Shown here: piece after piece, positions 50,861-60,630 of the stretch
Position numbering within the stretch: position 1 is the first letter of the stretch
How the letters are laid out: each line of letters opens with the position of its first letter
From: Larimichthys crocea
Lineage: Eukaryota > Chordata > Actinopteri > Sciaenidae
NCBI RefSeq assembly: GCF_000972845.2
Contig: NC_040027.1
Coordinates: 10,212,954-10,276,953, forward strand
DNA: 64,000 nt
Reading direction: 5' to 3'
The notes under the pieces: generated by a model
Seen by the model: the letters and a program-made list of their open reading frames with translations, nothing else
Database searches by the model: none
What the model was told of the DNA's origin: nothing
Made by a program: the position numbers and the translations under genes

Positions 50861-51029
50861 AACATTTTTTTTTACAATCGTTGTTTGGCATTAACAGGCT
50901 ATTAACATTGCCGCATAATGATCTTCTAACAATTTACTTGATTCAATAGATGTTATGAAGCGGTAATAGCAGAAAGCTGATGTCTTAACATTGCTTGTTT
51001 TTTTCCCCACAAAGTCAGTTCAACAGTTC

Positions 51030-51260
51030 AAACCCTAAAAAGATAAATATTCAATTTACAGTGTAGCACAAAGAAAAGCAGAAAATCCTCACACACACTG
51101 AGAAGCTGCCAAATGTTTTAAAACTACAAGGAGTAACCAGTTATTCAAATTGTTGTTGGTTTATTGTTTTGGAAATTGACAAATTAAAGAGTCTGAAATC
51201 AATAATTACTTTGCTCTTCAAACAATCATTTGTTCCATAAAAACTGAAAAATTGTGCCAA
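51030..51260 (-). repeat. Dispersed repeat family copy (minus, degraded)
   Basis: AACAGTTCAAACCCTAAA, ATATTCAATTTACAGTGTAG, then AATAATTACTTTGCTC; the weaker of the minus copies. Confidence 0.45.
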
Positions 51261-51884
51261 ACCAAACTCTAAATATTAAGATGTTTAGCAACGGTTTTAG
51301 AAAACTAAAAAGTACCTGAACAATTTAATTGATTATATAAATTTTGTGTTGTTGTTGTGTCACTCTGTCATCAACTAGCTGATTGTTTCATTAGGTCTGA
51401 ATCTTCACTGCACTAAATAAGCTGACCCTTAGATCTGAGCTCGTCTCTTCAAGCTGTGCTGTGACCTGTTCCCAGCCCAAAGCTCCTCTGTCTCTGTCTG
51501 TCTCTCTGTCTGTCTGTCCAGGTCTGACTGGGTCACAGAAACCATACTGTGAAAACCAGTGGCCCAGCAAGCCTGTCAGCGGGGAGGAGACTACCAGGTG
51601 GGTCAGACTGCGGAGAGCAGACGGGGGTGAGAGAGAAGTGCCGCTTCACAAACAAGGCTCGGCCTGACCCCCGGCGCTGGGCTCACCCCGAACTCTACGG
51701 AGCAGCGGCGCTGAGGAAAAGCCTAGAAAAAAAAAAAAAAAAAAACACAACCCACCACATTCCACCAAAACAAACAAGCAGGGCCACCCAAATTTTTCAA
51801 TTAGAGCCCCGAGAGGGGGGCAGGAAATGGATCAGTGTAGCCTTGCCCCCGTCATTCCCCGAGCCAAGCAGTGCTGACTTTGTG

Positions 51885-51918
51885 GAAGAGGAGGAGGAGG
51901 AGGAGGAGGAGGAGGAGG
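51885..51918 (+). repeat. (GAG)n trinucleotide run
   Basis: About eleven GAG/GGA units; they create an open frame with a Glu run (51549-51995) that I do not regard as a gene. Confidence 0.9.
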
Positions 51919-52429
51919 TACGGCGAGCTCTGCAGGCTCTCACTGAAAGCCTGACAACTCGCAAGCAAATGATGGAGGAGCTCAACGACAACTGATTCCT
52001 TTAACCCTCCTGTCAATCAATTACTCTCTTTCACTCTCTCACGTAATCAGTCAGTTACACAAGCACACAAGGTAAGGTATGGTTTCCCCCCAAAAAAAGC
52101 CGATTTAAAGAGAGTTTGCTCAAACAATATTTGACAGGAGTGTGGATTATAGAGACTTAGACTCTGTTCTGTTTGAAAACAGTCCGCTTAATGAGGCTGA
52201 GCTGAGAGAAGTGTCTGTACCACAACACGGAGGTCTTAATATCTTAACCTCAAGACCTGCTAGACTGCGACCACAGCTCAAACAGATCAGACTAACACAG
52301 GATCATGTTAGAACTGTTTCACATCAACTTAGAGGACCGAACATCAAACCTGAATCTGGTTCATCACAGGTCAAAACAAATACTAACTACTAAATTATAG
52401 AGCTGCAGCTGAATGACGCCTGAATGTTA

Positions 52430-52620
52430 CTCTTTCTAAAAGATATATGACAGCAAACTGAATATATTTGTGTTTTAGGCTGTTGGGCAAATAAAACAAG
52501 CGATATGAAGACGTCTCCTTTAGAAAGTTATAACAGACATTTTTCACTGTTTTCTGACATTTTATAAACAGAACAAATAGAAAATAATCAGCAAATGAAT
52601 CAATAAAGAATAAAGAATTA
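52430..52620 (+). repeat. Dispersed repeat family copy (plus)
   Basis: GACAGCAAACTGAATATATT, TTTTAGGCTGTTGGGCAAAT, GATATGAAGACGTCTCC and TTTTTCACTGTTTTCTGACA. This is the clearest copy of the family in the window. Confidence 0.7.
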
Positions 52621-52686
52621 ATAGTTGTGTTCTAAATCCTATCGTTCCCAATAACACCACTTTATTTTAAAAGAATCATACTGTGA

Positions 52687-53034
52687 TTAGGGCTTCCACA
52701 AACGATTATTTTGATAGTTGACTAATCACCGATTATTTTTTCGATTAGTCAACTATTCGGATCATATGTAAATTGTCTGTCCCGGAGAGGGGCATGTGGG
52801 CGGGCGCTGTAAAGCTCGCGGACGGAGCCGTGAGCCACCTTCGCCCCTAAGTCTTTCCATGCCGACCCAGAGCCGCCGCAGAAGAAAGGCCAGCCAGCAC
52901 CAGGGAGAGAGAAAAGAGAAGAAAAGTAAAGTAAAAAAAAAATTAAAAAACGATGCGTTGACTACTTAATTAGTTGTCGACGATTTTGTTCATCGACATA
53001 ATCGTGACTAATCAACTAATCGTGGCAGCCCTAA
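52687..53034. mobile_element. Inverted-repeat DNA element (hAT-like MITE)
   Basis: The left end TTAGGGCTTCCACAAACGAT and the right end ATCGTGGCAGCCCTAA are inverse; the bases TGTGA directly flank both ends (52682-52686 and 53035-53039). GATTAGTCAACTA motifs are palindromic inside, and a GC-rich core (52785-52880) differs in composition. The type resembles abundant fish elements starting TAGGGCTGCAACGAT. Confidence 0.7.
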
Positions 53035-54597
53035 TGTGATATTGGCGATATTCCGACTTGTTGATATAACGACGTCATGCTGTTATGCAAAGCAACAACG
53101 AGCGTGGCTGAAAGAGAAAGTTATATCGCTGCCAGCGATGGGGAACGACATCAGTGTAGTGTGGAAGTGGTTTGGTTACAAAAGAGCAGATGTAGAGCAA
53201 AATATAGCCGCATGTTAGAAGTGACGATTTCACAAGCTCACGCAGAGGCAGCCGGCTAAGAACAAGGAGAGTTCAACACCCAAAATATTGACCTCATTCT
53301 CACAGAAATACCCTGAAATATCATAATATTATTGCAGGCCCACGTCGCCCATTCATAGTTGCATGATTGCATATTTCCCTAAAACCCAGAAGAGAAGCAA
53401 CACTCCCTTCTTGGAAGCCTGAGGGATGAATCAGACTTCAAACTTCAGACTTCAAACTACACCGATCAGATACAGTTTAAGCTTTCACACTGAAGCCTCA
53501 TGAGAGATGACACCATCTCTTTGTGGGGCAAAGAGGGAACATCATCTCCAGCTTAACATGGTCGAGCTTAAATTGACAAGAGCTGAGAGAATGTTACAAG
53601 ACGATTCCTGAAAAGTTGGACTGATCTCCAGTCTGCAAAACGAGCCTACGAATCGATGTCAATGATAAACAAATCACTTGATTCGGCGAGGTTGAAAACT
53701 GCTTCACGTGTAATCAAGATGCTTGATGTAACGTTGATTGGACCTTCAATACAAACCAGTAATTTGTCATCTACAATCATTGCACAACTTGCATTTTTAA
53801 AAACCTAATTTATAGTTTTCTAATGTTTATTCAGCCAAGTGTTTTCCAATCAGTGGAAGGCCTTTCCAGTTCATGTTGGTGTGATTGTTTTCTTCTTTTT
53901 CACTCGTTCACATCTGTGTACAGTATAAGTAAATGCTTTCCAAGTACGAGCAAGGTATTAAGTCCAATAAATCCTCTTTGTTTTAATAAAGCCGTTCATA
54001 AGCAATCATTATTTCTGAGCTAACAGGCGGTTACTTAATCTATTTATGTTGGAATCGACTGCACTGTGTTTATAGACGCTGGGAGAGAAATCATGCCACC
54101 TGGCAATGAGTAACGACTGCAGGTCCTCTCATGCACACAACACCTCCTGACCGACTTGTGCTGTTTCAATTATTACAATCACAGGCTATCGTAGATGCTT
54201 CACTTGATGCGAGGGATGTATTCAACGCTGGCTGAAGGATATGATGGAGGGATGGAAGAGAGAGCTTTGTGATTTAGACTTTCTCAAAAGTCTGAAGATT
54301 ATCCAGAGTGACTGGGACATTCTTGGAAAGACAAGTCGCTGTGGAGTCAAGTCTCACTTCTTGGTGCTTTTAGCCCATCGCTCTCACCCTCATCCACGCC
54401 TTCATCACCTCCAGAATCGACTACTGCAACAGTATCCTCTACGGAACACCATCCAAAACTGGAAATAAACTCCAGTACATCCAAAACTCTGCTGCACGTC
54501 TGCTCACCCATGACCACATCACTCCTGTCCTCCAGAAGCTTCACTGGCCCCCGGTCATCCTCCTCCTCACACACAAAGCTCTCCATAACCAGGCTTC

Positions 54598-55053
54598 TGT
54601 TATAAAAATTAGGATTATACTGGGGTGCAGATGTTTTAACTCTTATAGAGAGTGTGTGTGTTTTCTGTTTTTTGCATATCTCGCCCACTCCCCTTATCTG
54701 GCCTGTGTTTACTGAGGCTGGTAGGGAGAGATAATTGAAAAATAATTTAAAGGACAAGAGAGACAGGTTGAGGGAAGTGTCATTTTGGAAAAGAAACACA
54801 ATGTTCATTACTAAGCGGAAAACAAAAAAGGAAATTGTTAGTGGGGAGGTGTCCAAGACAGCCCATTTTAAGAAAATTGTATAAGAACCAACTGTTAGAG
54901 CTCCTCGAGGAGCCTTTTCTCTGTAACCCCTTTTTGTGTGTTGCACTGTTAAACGCTCCTTCTTGTACAAGAATAATAAATTCAACTTAAACGTTGATAC
55001 TTTGAATCCAGTCCTCCTTATTCAAGGGTTCTTCTTTAAAAACTCTCGTAACA
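54598..55053 (+). mobile_element. Solo LTR inserted in the LINE
   Basis: A 456 bp block runs from TGTTA to TAACA and splits the LINE reading frame. It has promoter and end signals in LTR order: TATAAG at 54880-54885 and AATAAA at 54975-54980. Five-base flanks GCTTC (54593-54597) and GCCTC (55054-55058) match a target duplication with one difference. No gag, pol or second LTR is present, so it is the remnant left by LTR-LTR recombination. Confidence 0.75.
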
Positions 55054-55107
55054 GCCTCCTTCCTACCTCACTCATCTGACCACCAGCATGAGAATGGCAG
55101 AACGGGA

Positions 55108-55189
55108 GACCGACTCAGGCACTTCTGATGAACTTTGAGAGTGTCTCAGACCGACTCAGGCACTTCTGATGAACTTTGAGAGTGTCTCT
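55108..55189 (+). repeat. 41 bp tandem duplication
   Basis: GACCGACTCAGGCACTTCTG begins at 55108 and again at 55149; it lies within the LINE 3' region. Confidence 0.9.
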
Positions 55190-55780
55190 AATCCCCTTGG
55201 CGTCAATAAATGTCAATAAATAATACAGCGACTCTCTGAACTCTCTTCTCTCCTGACCTCACCATTGATCTTTGACTTCAGCAATTTCTCCACAACAATC
55301 CAGAGTAACCGAGACACTCTTGGAAAGACAAGTCGCTGTGGAGTCAGGTGTCACTTCTTGGTGCTTTGAGCACACAGATGATTTTTTTAAAACACCACAC
55401 TGACTGTGTATAAACCTCATATGACTCACTACTTCTGCTACCATCTCTCCATTACAGTTTGTAGTTAGTTGATGATTTGCCGCCGCTGTGCATCTGTGTG
55501 TCTCTCTATCTCCATCACAGGTCACACTGCTACTGTAATCATTTTGTCAGTCATTGTAATTGTACAATATGTTTGTGTTGATTTGTTCTGCACACGTGAC
55601 ATCTATTGCACTGTCTGTCCTCCTCTGTGGCTCTTCCTGAGGTTTCTTCCACCTATTTTTCTCTGTTAAAAGTTTTTCCTCACTCGAACCGAGGGTCTAA
55701 GGACAGAGGGTGTCACTCCCTGTACAGATTGTAAAGCCCTCAGAGGCAAATGTACTTTGTGACTTTGGGCTATACACAGG

Positions 55781-56100
55781 CAGAGCGGGTCGTCCACTAA
55801 TCAGATGATTGGCGGTTCGATCCCCCGGCTCCCCGGTCTGCATGCCAAAGTGTCCTTGGGCAAGATACTGAACCCCAAGTTGCTCCCGAAGGCTGTGCCA
55901 TCAGTGTATGAATGTGTATGAATGCTTAAATCCTTAAACTGATGAGCAGTTGGCACCTTGCACGGTAGCCAATGCCATCAGTGTATGAATGTGTGTGAAT
56001 GGGGTGAATGAGATATGTAGTGTAGAGCGCTTTGAAAGGCGCTCTACACACTTTCTATAACTAGAAAGGCGCTATATAAGTACAGTCCATTTACCATTTA
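55781..56100 (+). mobile_element. tRNA-derived SINE-like element in the LINE tail
   Basis: Near the 5' end is a pol III B-box sequence, GGTTCGATCC (55814-55823), in a tRNA-like context (CGTCCACTAATCAGATGATT). Then come the blocks TGTCCTTGGGCAAGATACTG and GCGCTATATAAGTACAGTCC, and the ATTTACC tail repeat. It interrupts the expected LINE junction GGGCTATAC|AAATAAAACC. Not a functional tRNA gene. Confidence 0.75.
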
Positions 56101-56248
56101 CCAAATAAAACCTGATTTGATTTGATTTAGACATGCACACTACAGAACAATAATAAAGACGTAGAGGCATGTGAGGTGGTACGTTTGAAAGATGAAGCAG
56201 TTATTAAACACAGCTAGTCAGGACAGCAGGTACAGGCTCCTCCTCACT

Positions 56249-56288
<40 letters not shown>
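56249..56288 (+). repeat. (AAC)n trinucleotide repeat
   Basis: About 13 perfect AAC units, roughly 290 bp inside intron 1 from exoc2 exon 1. Confidence 0.97.
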
Positions 56289-56399
56289 TCTCCTTAAATC
56301 GACAGAAATTTAAATGGAGTTTGGTTGAGCTGAGCCTCTGCATGACTTAACATTAAGGCTGTTTATGTTATCATATATTATATATGAGTCTTTGTTGAC

Positions 56400-56700
56400 A
56401 GCTAACCGTTAGCTTAGCCTAACCGTTAGCTGTCCGTTACGCCGGAAGCGTCACTAACGGCTGTCCTCACCTCACACACCGTTCGTACTCTCACCTGTCC
56501 CACCGTGAGTCACCGGGACCGTCCGGTGAACATTTATACACAAATATACCTGAGAGAAAACACGGAAAACTTACAGTTTACAACGGACGAGCCGCAGCGA
56601 CCAGTTTCCTGTATCCTGTCAACTACTTCGGGATTTCCGTTCTCAGCCTGAGCCTTCAAAATAAAAGACAATAATGAAAAATAAACAGAGTGATAAAAGT
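56400..56700 (-). promoter_or_regulatory. exoc2: Probable exoc2 promoter region
   Basis: Local CpG and GC enrichment surrounds the proposed exon 1. An ETS-like core (GCCGGAAGCG, plus 56441-56450) lies about 125 bp inside intron 1. No TATA box is obvious. The call rests on position and composition only. Confidence 0.45.
56575..56640 (-). other. exoc2: Probable exoc2 exon 1 (non-coding 5' UTR)
   Basis: The minus strand shows a strong donor (ACT|GTAAGT at 56575/56574) at the end of a GC-richer stretch with no ATG. Exon 2 begins with a non-coding acceptor segment, so an upstream non-coding exon is required; this is the best candidate. The 5' boundary is a guess. Confidence 0.6.
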
Positions 56701-56906
56701 TTGGTTTCAAATTTTAAATTAATTTGCCAGTTTCTCACTGTCATTTGATTTATCACTTTGCACCAAATCAACACTACTAAATTGCTGTATATACTTTTGT
56801 ACAATTTACTATTGCTATTTTCATATTTTATTATGTATAGTTTTGTTCTTTATATTTTTATTCTTATGTTGTCTATTGTCACTGTGTGTAATGCTGCTGC
56901 TGCACT

Positions 56907-56942
56907 GTAATTTCCCAGCTTGAGATAAATAAAGTCTATCTA

Positions 56943-56985
<43 letters not shown>

Positions 56986-57004
56986 GTCTGTACATCTATC
57001 TATT
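56907..57004 (+). repeat. Retroposon tail plus (TCTG)n microsatellite
   Basis: TAATTTCCCAGCTTGAGATA then AATAAAGTCTATCTATCTG runs into about 12 TCTG units (56936-56991) ending in TCTATC. The inverse-order relative is at 25249-25296. Confidence 0.8.
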
Positions 57005-57009
57005 TAGAC

Positions 57010-59700
57010 ACACCACACTGAGCACAGAGTATGTATTCAGCATTTATAGTTTTAGCATATTCTTTGTCCCATTTTCATACATAAATCTTTATGACAACAA
57101 ATGCTAAAATGAAAAGAATAGAAACACTAATATACAGAAATTTACTGTGAGTATACCTTTTTTTCCCCCCACATTACCTTTTACTCTGTCCAGCAGTGGT
57201 GGAAAGTAAGTACATTTACTCAACTTATGGTTTAGTCATTTCATAGTAATATTTCTATTTTTATGTTGCTATTCCAGTGGTAAATATTGTACTTTTTATT
57301 TTACTACATTTATTTGACATTTGGAATTATTGTACAGTTCAAGAATTTACAGATAAATCATATGATCATCTTTTAAAATGTGATGTGTTGTTGATTTAAC
57401 TTCCCAAAAGTGTATAAAGCAATTAAAATGAGCTCTGCCTCATTAAAATGCAGCTCAAAGTGCAATCTGCTAATAATACTGATTACTGATACTGATTCTT
57501 ACGTCAGGGATCTGAATACTTCTTCTCCTACTGCAGCCTTGCAGACACCCTACTGTTACCTGACCAGACTGATCCATGATCTTCACATTTGACATTATGC
57601 CATTTTGTTTGGTGGGTTGTTGGTTCGAAACCTCTGATTTGGCTCTTCTCTGAGAATCAGTGTAAGATATTGACGTGCTGTAACAACATCTAATGATCAG
57701 TTTGGTCTGTGGGTCACTTGGATTGTCCTCAGACTGGATGTAAGGCTACAGTAAATGCAGTAAAAACAGCATTATGAGCCTGCGTGCTGCTCTGAAGTGT
57801 TGGATGTCCTTTGTGTGAGAATTCTGAGCCCTGATGGGAGCTTTGCTTCTTTCCTCGTCTCTCTTTTCACGGTGCATCATTGAGGTATTTCCACTTGTTC
57901 TGGGAAAGGCGCAGCATCATTAGAAATGCAACAGAGACCACCCAGGCACACACTAGAACACTGATACCATTACATTTATCTCACCAAATTGTGCAGGGCA
58001 GAAAGAATTTCTGTGATAAGGCAAGGCCCAATCCCCGGGGAAACCATATTGTCCAATTAGACGGGGTAATCTGATAATTGAGGGATCAAACTGTGACTTG
58101 GGAGTTTGCACAGATGCTGATGCAACACAGGGGCTGTTTGTCTATATAAACATCAGCTTACAGCAATGACGCTGGAAGATTTTGATCTTGGTCTCAGTGG
58201 TACAGCCTTTGCCACTGATTGAGAAGATTAGTGGCATATCACACATACCAACTGGCAAATCAACAAATGAATGGGTTATTTGAAAGATTACATGTGTCAT
58301 GTTTTGAAATATGAATGTAATGCACGAGGATATATTCATAAAATATTGTTTATATTAACTACCAAGGCCAATTTTAACATTTCACAGTACAGAAGAGCAA
58401 GAGTTACATATGCAAAGTTGTTTTTAGTTGAAGTAATAGTTCACATTTGATACTACTTATGCGTCTGTTCATTAAATATGAAGGTGAAGCCACGAGATGT
58501 TTATCTGAGCATAAAGTCTAGAGCTGCTGGCTGTAGTTTCATATTTAATGAACAGATAAGAGACTGGTATTGATCTTCTCATCAAAAATAAGCATATTTC
58601 ACAAACTTTTCCTTCAAACAACAATACCCACTGCTGACAATATTCTCATTTAGCAGAGGAAAACGTGATGGCATATTGTGTTTTTAAATAGTGCATGCTT
58701 TCTGAGCAGGTGTCCCAGGTGTGCTCCAGAGGGACTCCGCTGGTTCCTTGATCCTTGCTGTGACCCCCGACCCTCTGTAATCCACATCCCGTAATGGCAC
58801 ATGCTGCGCTGGCACCATTGCTCATCCCTGAACCCTATTGTTCATTGTTTGTCTTCTCCAGTTTTTTCCCATGGGCCCCTGGCCAGTGAGAGGAAAAGGT
58901 CACTGTAAATATTGCACTGAAATCCTCCCTCCCTCCCATAGAGCTCCTGAAGATGGAACAGGCAACCAGTGGGTGAGCACTTCCTTCCTGCGCAGGGCAT
59001 TTCAACTGTAAGACATCAAACAAGTATGAATCCTTCAATGTCAAAGATCGCTGCAGTGAGATCATATGCTCAGTGTTGACATTACAATAACCTGAGCAGC
59101 TCTTAGCTCTTTGTGAAGCAGGATATCTACATATGTGCCATCAAAAAGCAAAATGTTTTCTTATTAGAAGAATGTTAAGCACACCTGTCCCATAGCTGCT
59201 CTTCTCTGTGGCTGTTGAGTAACAAAAAGGCATGAATCCGATCCCTGTCAGTATTTTGCATCTCTTAAAATACACAAAATATGGATTCCAAGGGAAATTA
59301 AGTGAGCAACCCATGACCCATGTGTGGCTAATCACTAGCCTGTAGCACTGCTGTTAATATAAGACGAGGAGATCTTAAATAAACCCCTGATATTTGGGTT
59401 TGTTTTGCTTCCGAGTGGCGCTCCATCTCCCGCTGCTCCCCTTTCCCGAAGGAATCCAGTTCCTTGGGCTCACATTTTGGGATCCGGAAATCCAGGCCTG
59501 TGCCAGGCTTAGCTTGGAAAAGCATCCAGATGAACACAATGGGAGAGGGGAACAGAGAGCCTTTCAGTCTGAGTGCTGACACATTGCTTGACACAGTCGC
59601 TGGATAACACAACCAGTATATGGATGGAAAGATGAAGGAGGGGGAGGTGGGAGTATGGGAATGATTTTACAACAAGGTGGCCTCAGATGATATCTCTCCC
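57010..59700. other. Gene-free upstream region, relatively repeat-poor
   Basis: No supportable exon on either strand. The stretches 57840-58120 and 58690-59110 are complex in composition and lack visible repeats, so they are candidate conserved non-coding elements, by inference only. Confidence 0.5.
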
Positions 59701-59709
59701 ATGACCTTG

Positions 59710-60630
59710 AGGGTTAGTTCACCAAAATTCCCCGCCAAAAAAACAAAACACATTTTCTCATTTACCCAATGGTACCTTGCCATGCAGATGCCATATTAAA
59801 AAGTAATGCCTACAGCCAATTTATTGACTCTGTGAGGCTGTATTTACTTAGATTCAACTGCAACAGTAACTCTTCCGAGAAACAGTGTCTCTGTTACTGT
59901 CAACCGTTTTCACAGAAACCGTTTCCCCATAAAGCAGTTCTGATGAAAACTATTTATAGCGAGATCTGTAGACCAGGACCATAGCAAGTACCAGCCAGGG
60001 CACAAGACACCATCAAAGGTATTGTCTTTGGGAGTTTGTGGGCTTCACCATCCTGAGGAGAAGTTACAGTACACATGTTTTTTTCCTAGTATTTAAAGGC
60101 CTTGTTTGTAAGATCTAGAAGTGTCAGTCAGTGTTTTCATATTAAAAAAATGATCAAATGATTCTGTCTAATGTGAAAGGAGTTACTTGTAGTGAACAAA
60201 CTCACAGAGACTAATCACCCAACTCTACCCCTCAGCTGCACGAACTGTTTTTGTCTTTCAGCTCATTGTTTTGGTTTTACACAATTTTTTTCAGCCACAG
60301 CAAGCAGCAAAAAAACACTGTGCACTAAATGCCCAGCAGACGAACGTAATGGATCTGAAACATTGGACCAATGTGGAGATCAAATTTAGACAAAATATAA
60401 TTAAACAAACTGGCGACTTCTCCAAATATGTTAAATGTGAAGATTTAATAGTGCCTTAGATCACTACTCAAACTGTAGTTTGGAAAACTTGGACATTGTC
60501 ATTGTGTGTCTTTGTGTTTTAAGTATCTCAAATGAAATCCCATTCACTAAATTAAACCAAAACTATTTAATACCACAGGAACAAACTGAGAAAAAATGTA
60601 TTCTGTAACTTGGGTGAACTGACCCTTTAA
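59710..60630. mobile_element. Inverted-repeat element about 0.9 kb, degenerate
   Basis: The left end AGGGTTAGTTCACCAAAA (59710) pairs with the right end GGGTGAACTGACCCT (60612-60626), followed by TTAA (60627-60630). This resembles TTAA-targeting fish elements with ends like AAAGGGTTAGTTCACCC. The left TTAA is lost. Open frames inside are not recognisable proteins. Confidence 0.55.

Larger units (their letters stand above)
54200..56128 (+). mobile_element. Degenerate non-LTR retrotransposon (L2/CR1-like LINE) with two nested insertions
   Basis: An open stretch at 54377-54597 reads in the LINE reverse-transcriptase C-terminal style: LIHAFITSRIDYCNSILYGT, then LQYIQNSAARLLTHDHIT and PVLQKLHWP. 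After an interruption the frame resumes as PSYLTHLT at about 55058. A long fish-LINE-like 3' UTR follows (55200-55780), with the tail AAATAAAACC(TGATT)n at 56101-56128. Only the 3' part of the element is present and it is not functional. It lies in exoc2 intron 1, in the opposite orientation to exoc2. Confidence 0.8.
44555..56574 (-). other. exoc2: exoc2 intron 1 (about 12 kb)
   Basis: Separates non-coding exon 1 from the start-codon exon. It contains microsatellites, the 44 bp tandem duplication, several copies of the dispersed family, the hAT-like element and the nested LINE/LTR/SINE group, all listed separately. No internal gene, including no HUS1-like retrogene, was found. Confidence 0.65.

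Noticed and set aside
51549..51995. 148-residue frame with a Glu run
   Set aside because: Created by an A run and a GAG repeat; the rest shows no similarity to a known family.
54347..54985. 212-residue minus-strand open frame, the longest in the window
   Set aside because: It is antisense to the LINE reverse-transcriptase segment and runs into the solo LTR; it shows no protein family of its own.
55814..55823. Possible tRNA gene (pol III B box)
   Set aside because: No cloverleaf can be completed and the context is a SINE with a retroposon tail.
44555..56574. Search for a HUS1B-like retrogene, which lies inside human EXOC2
   Set aside because: No open frame in the window resembles HUS1; its presence in mammals appears lineage-specific.
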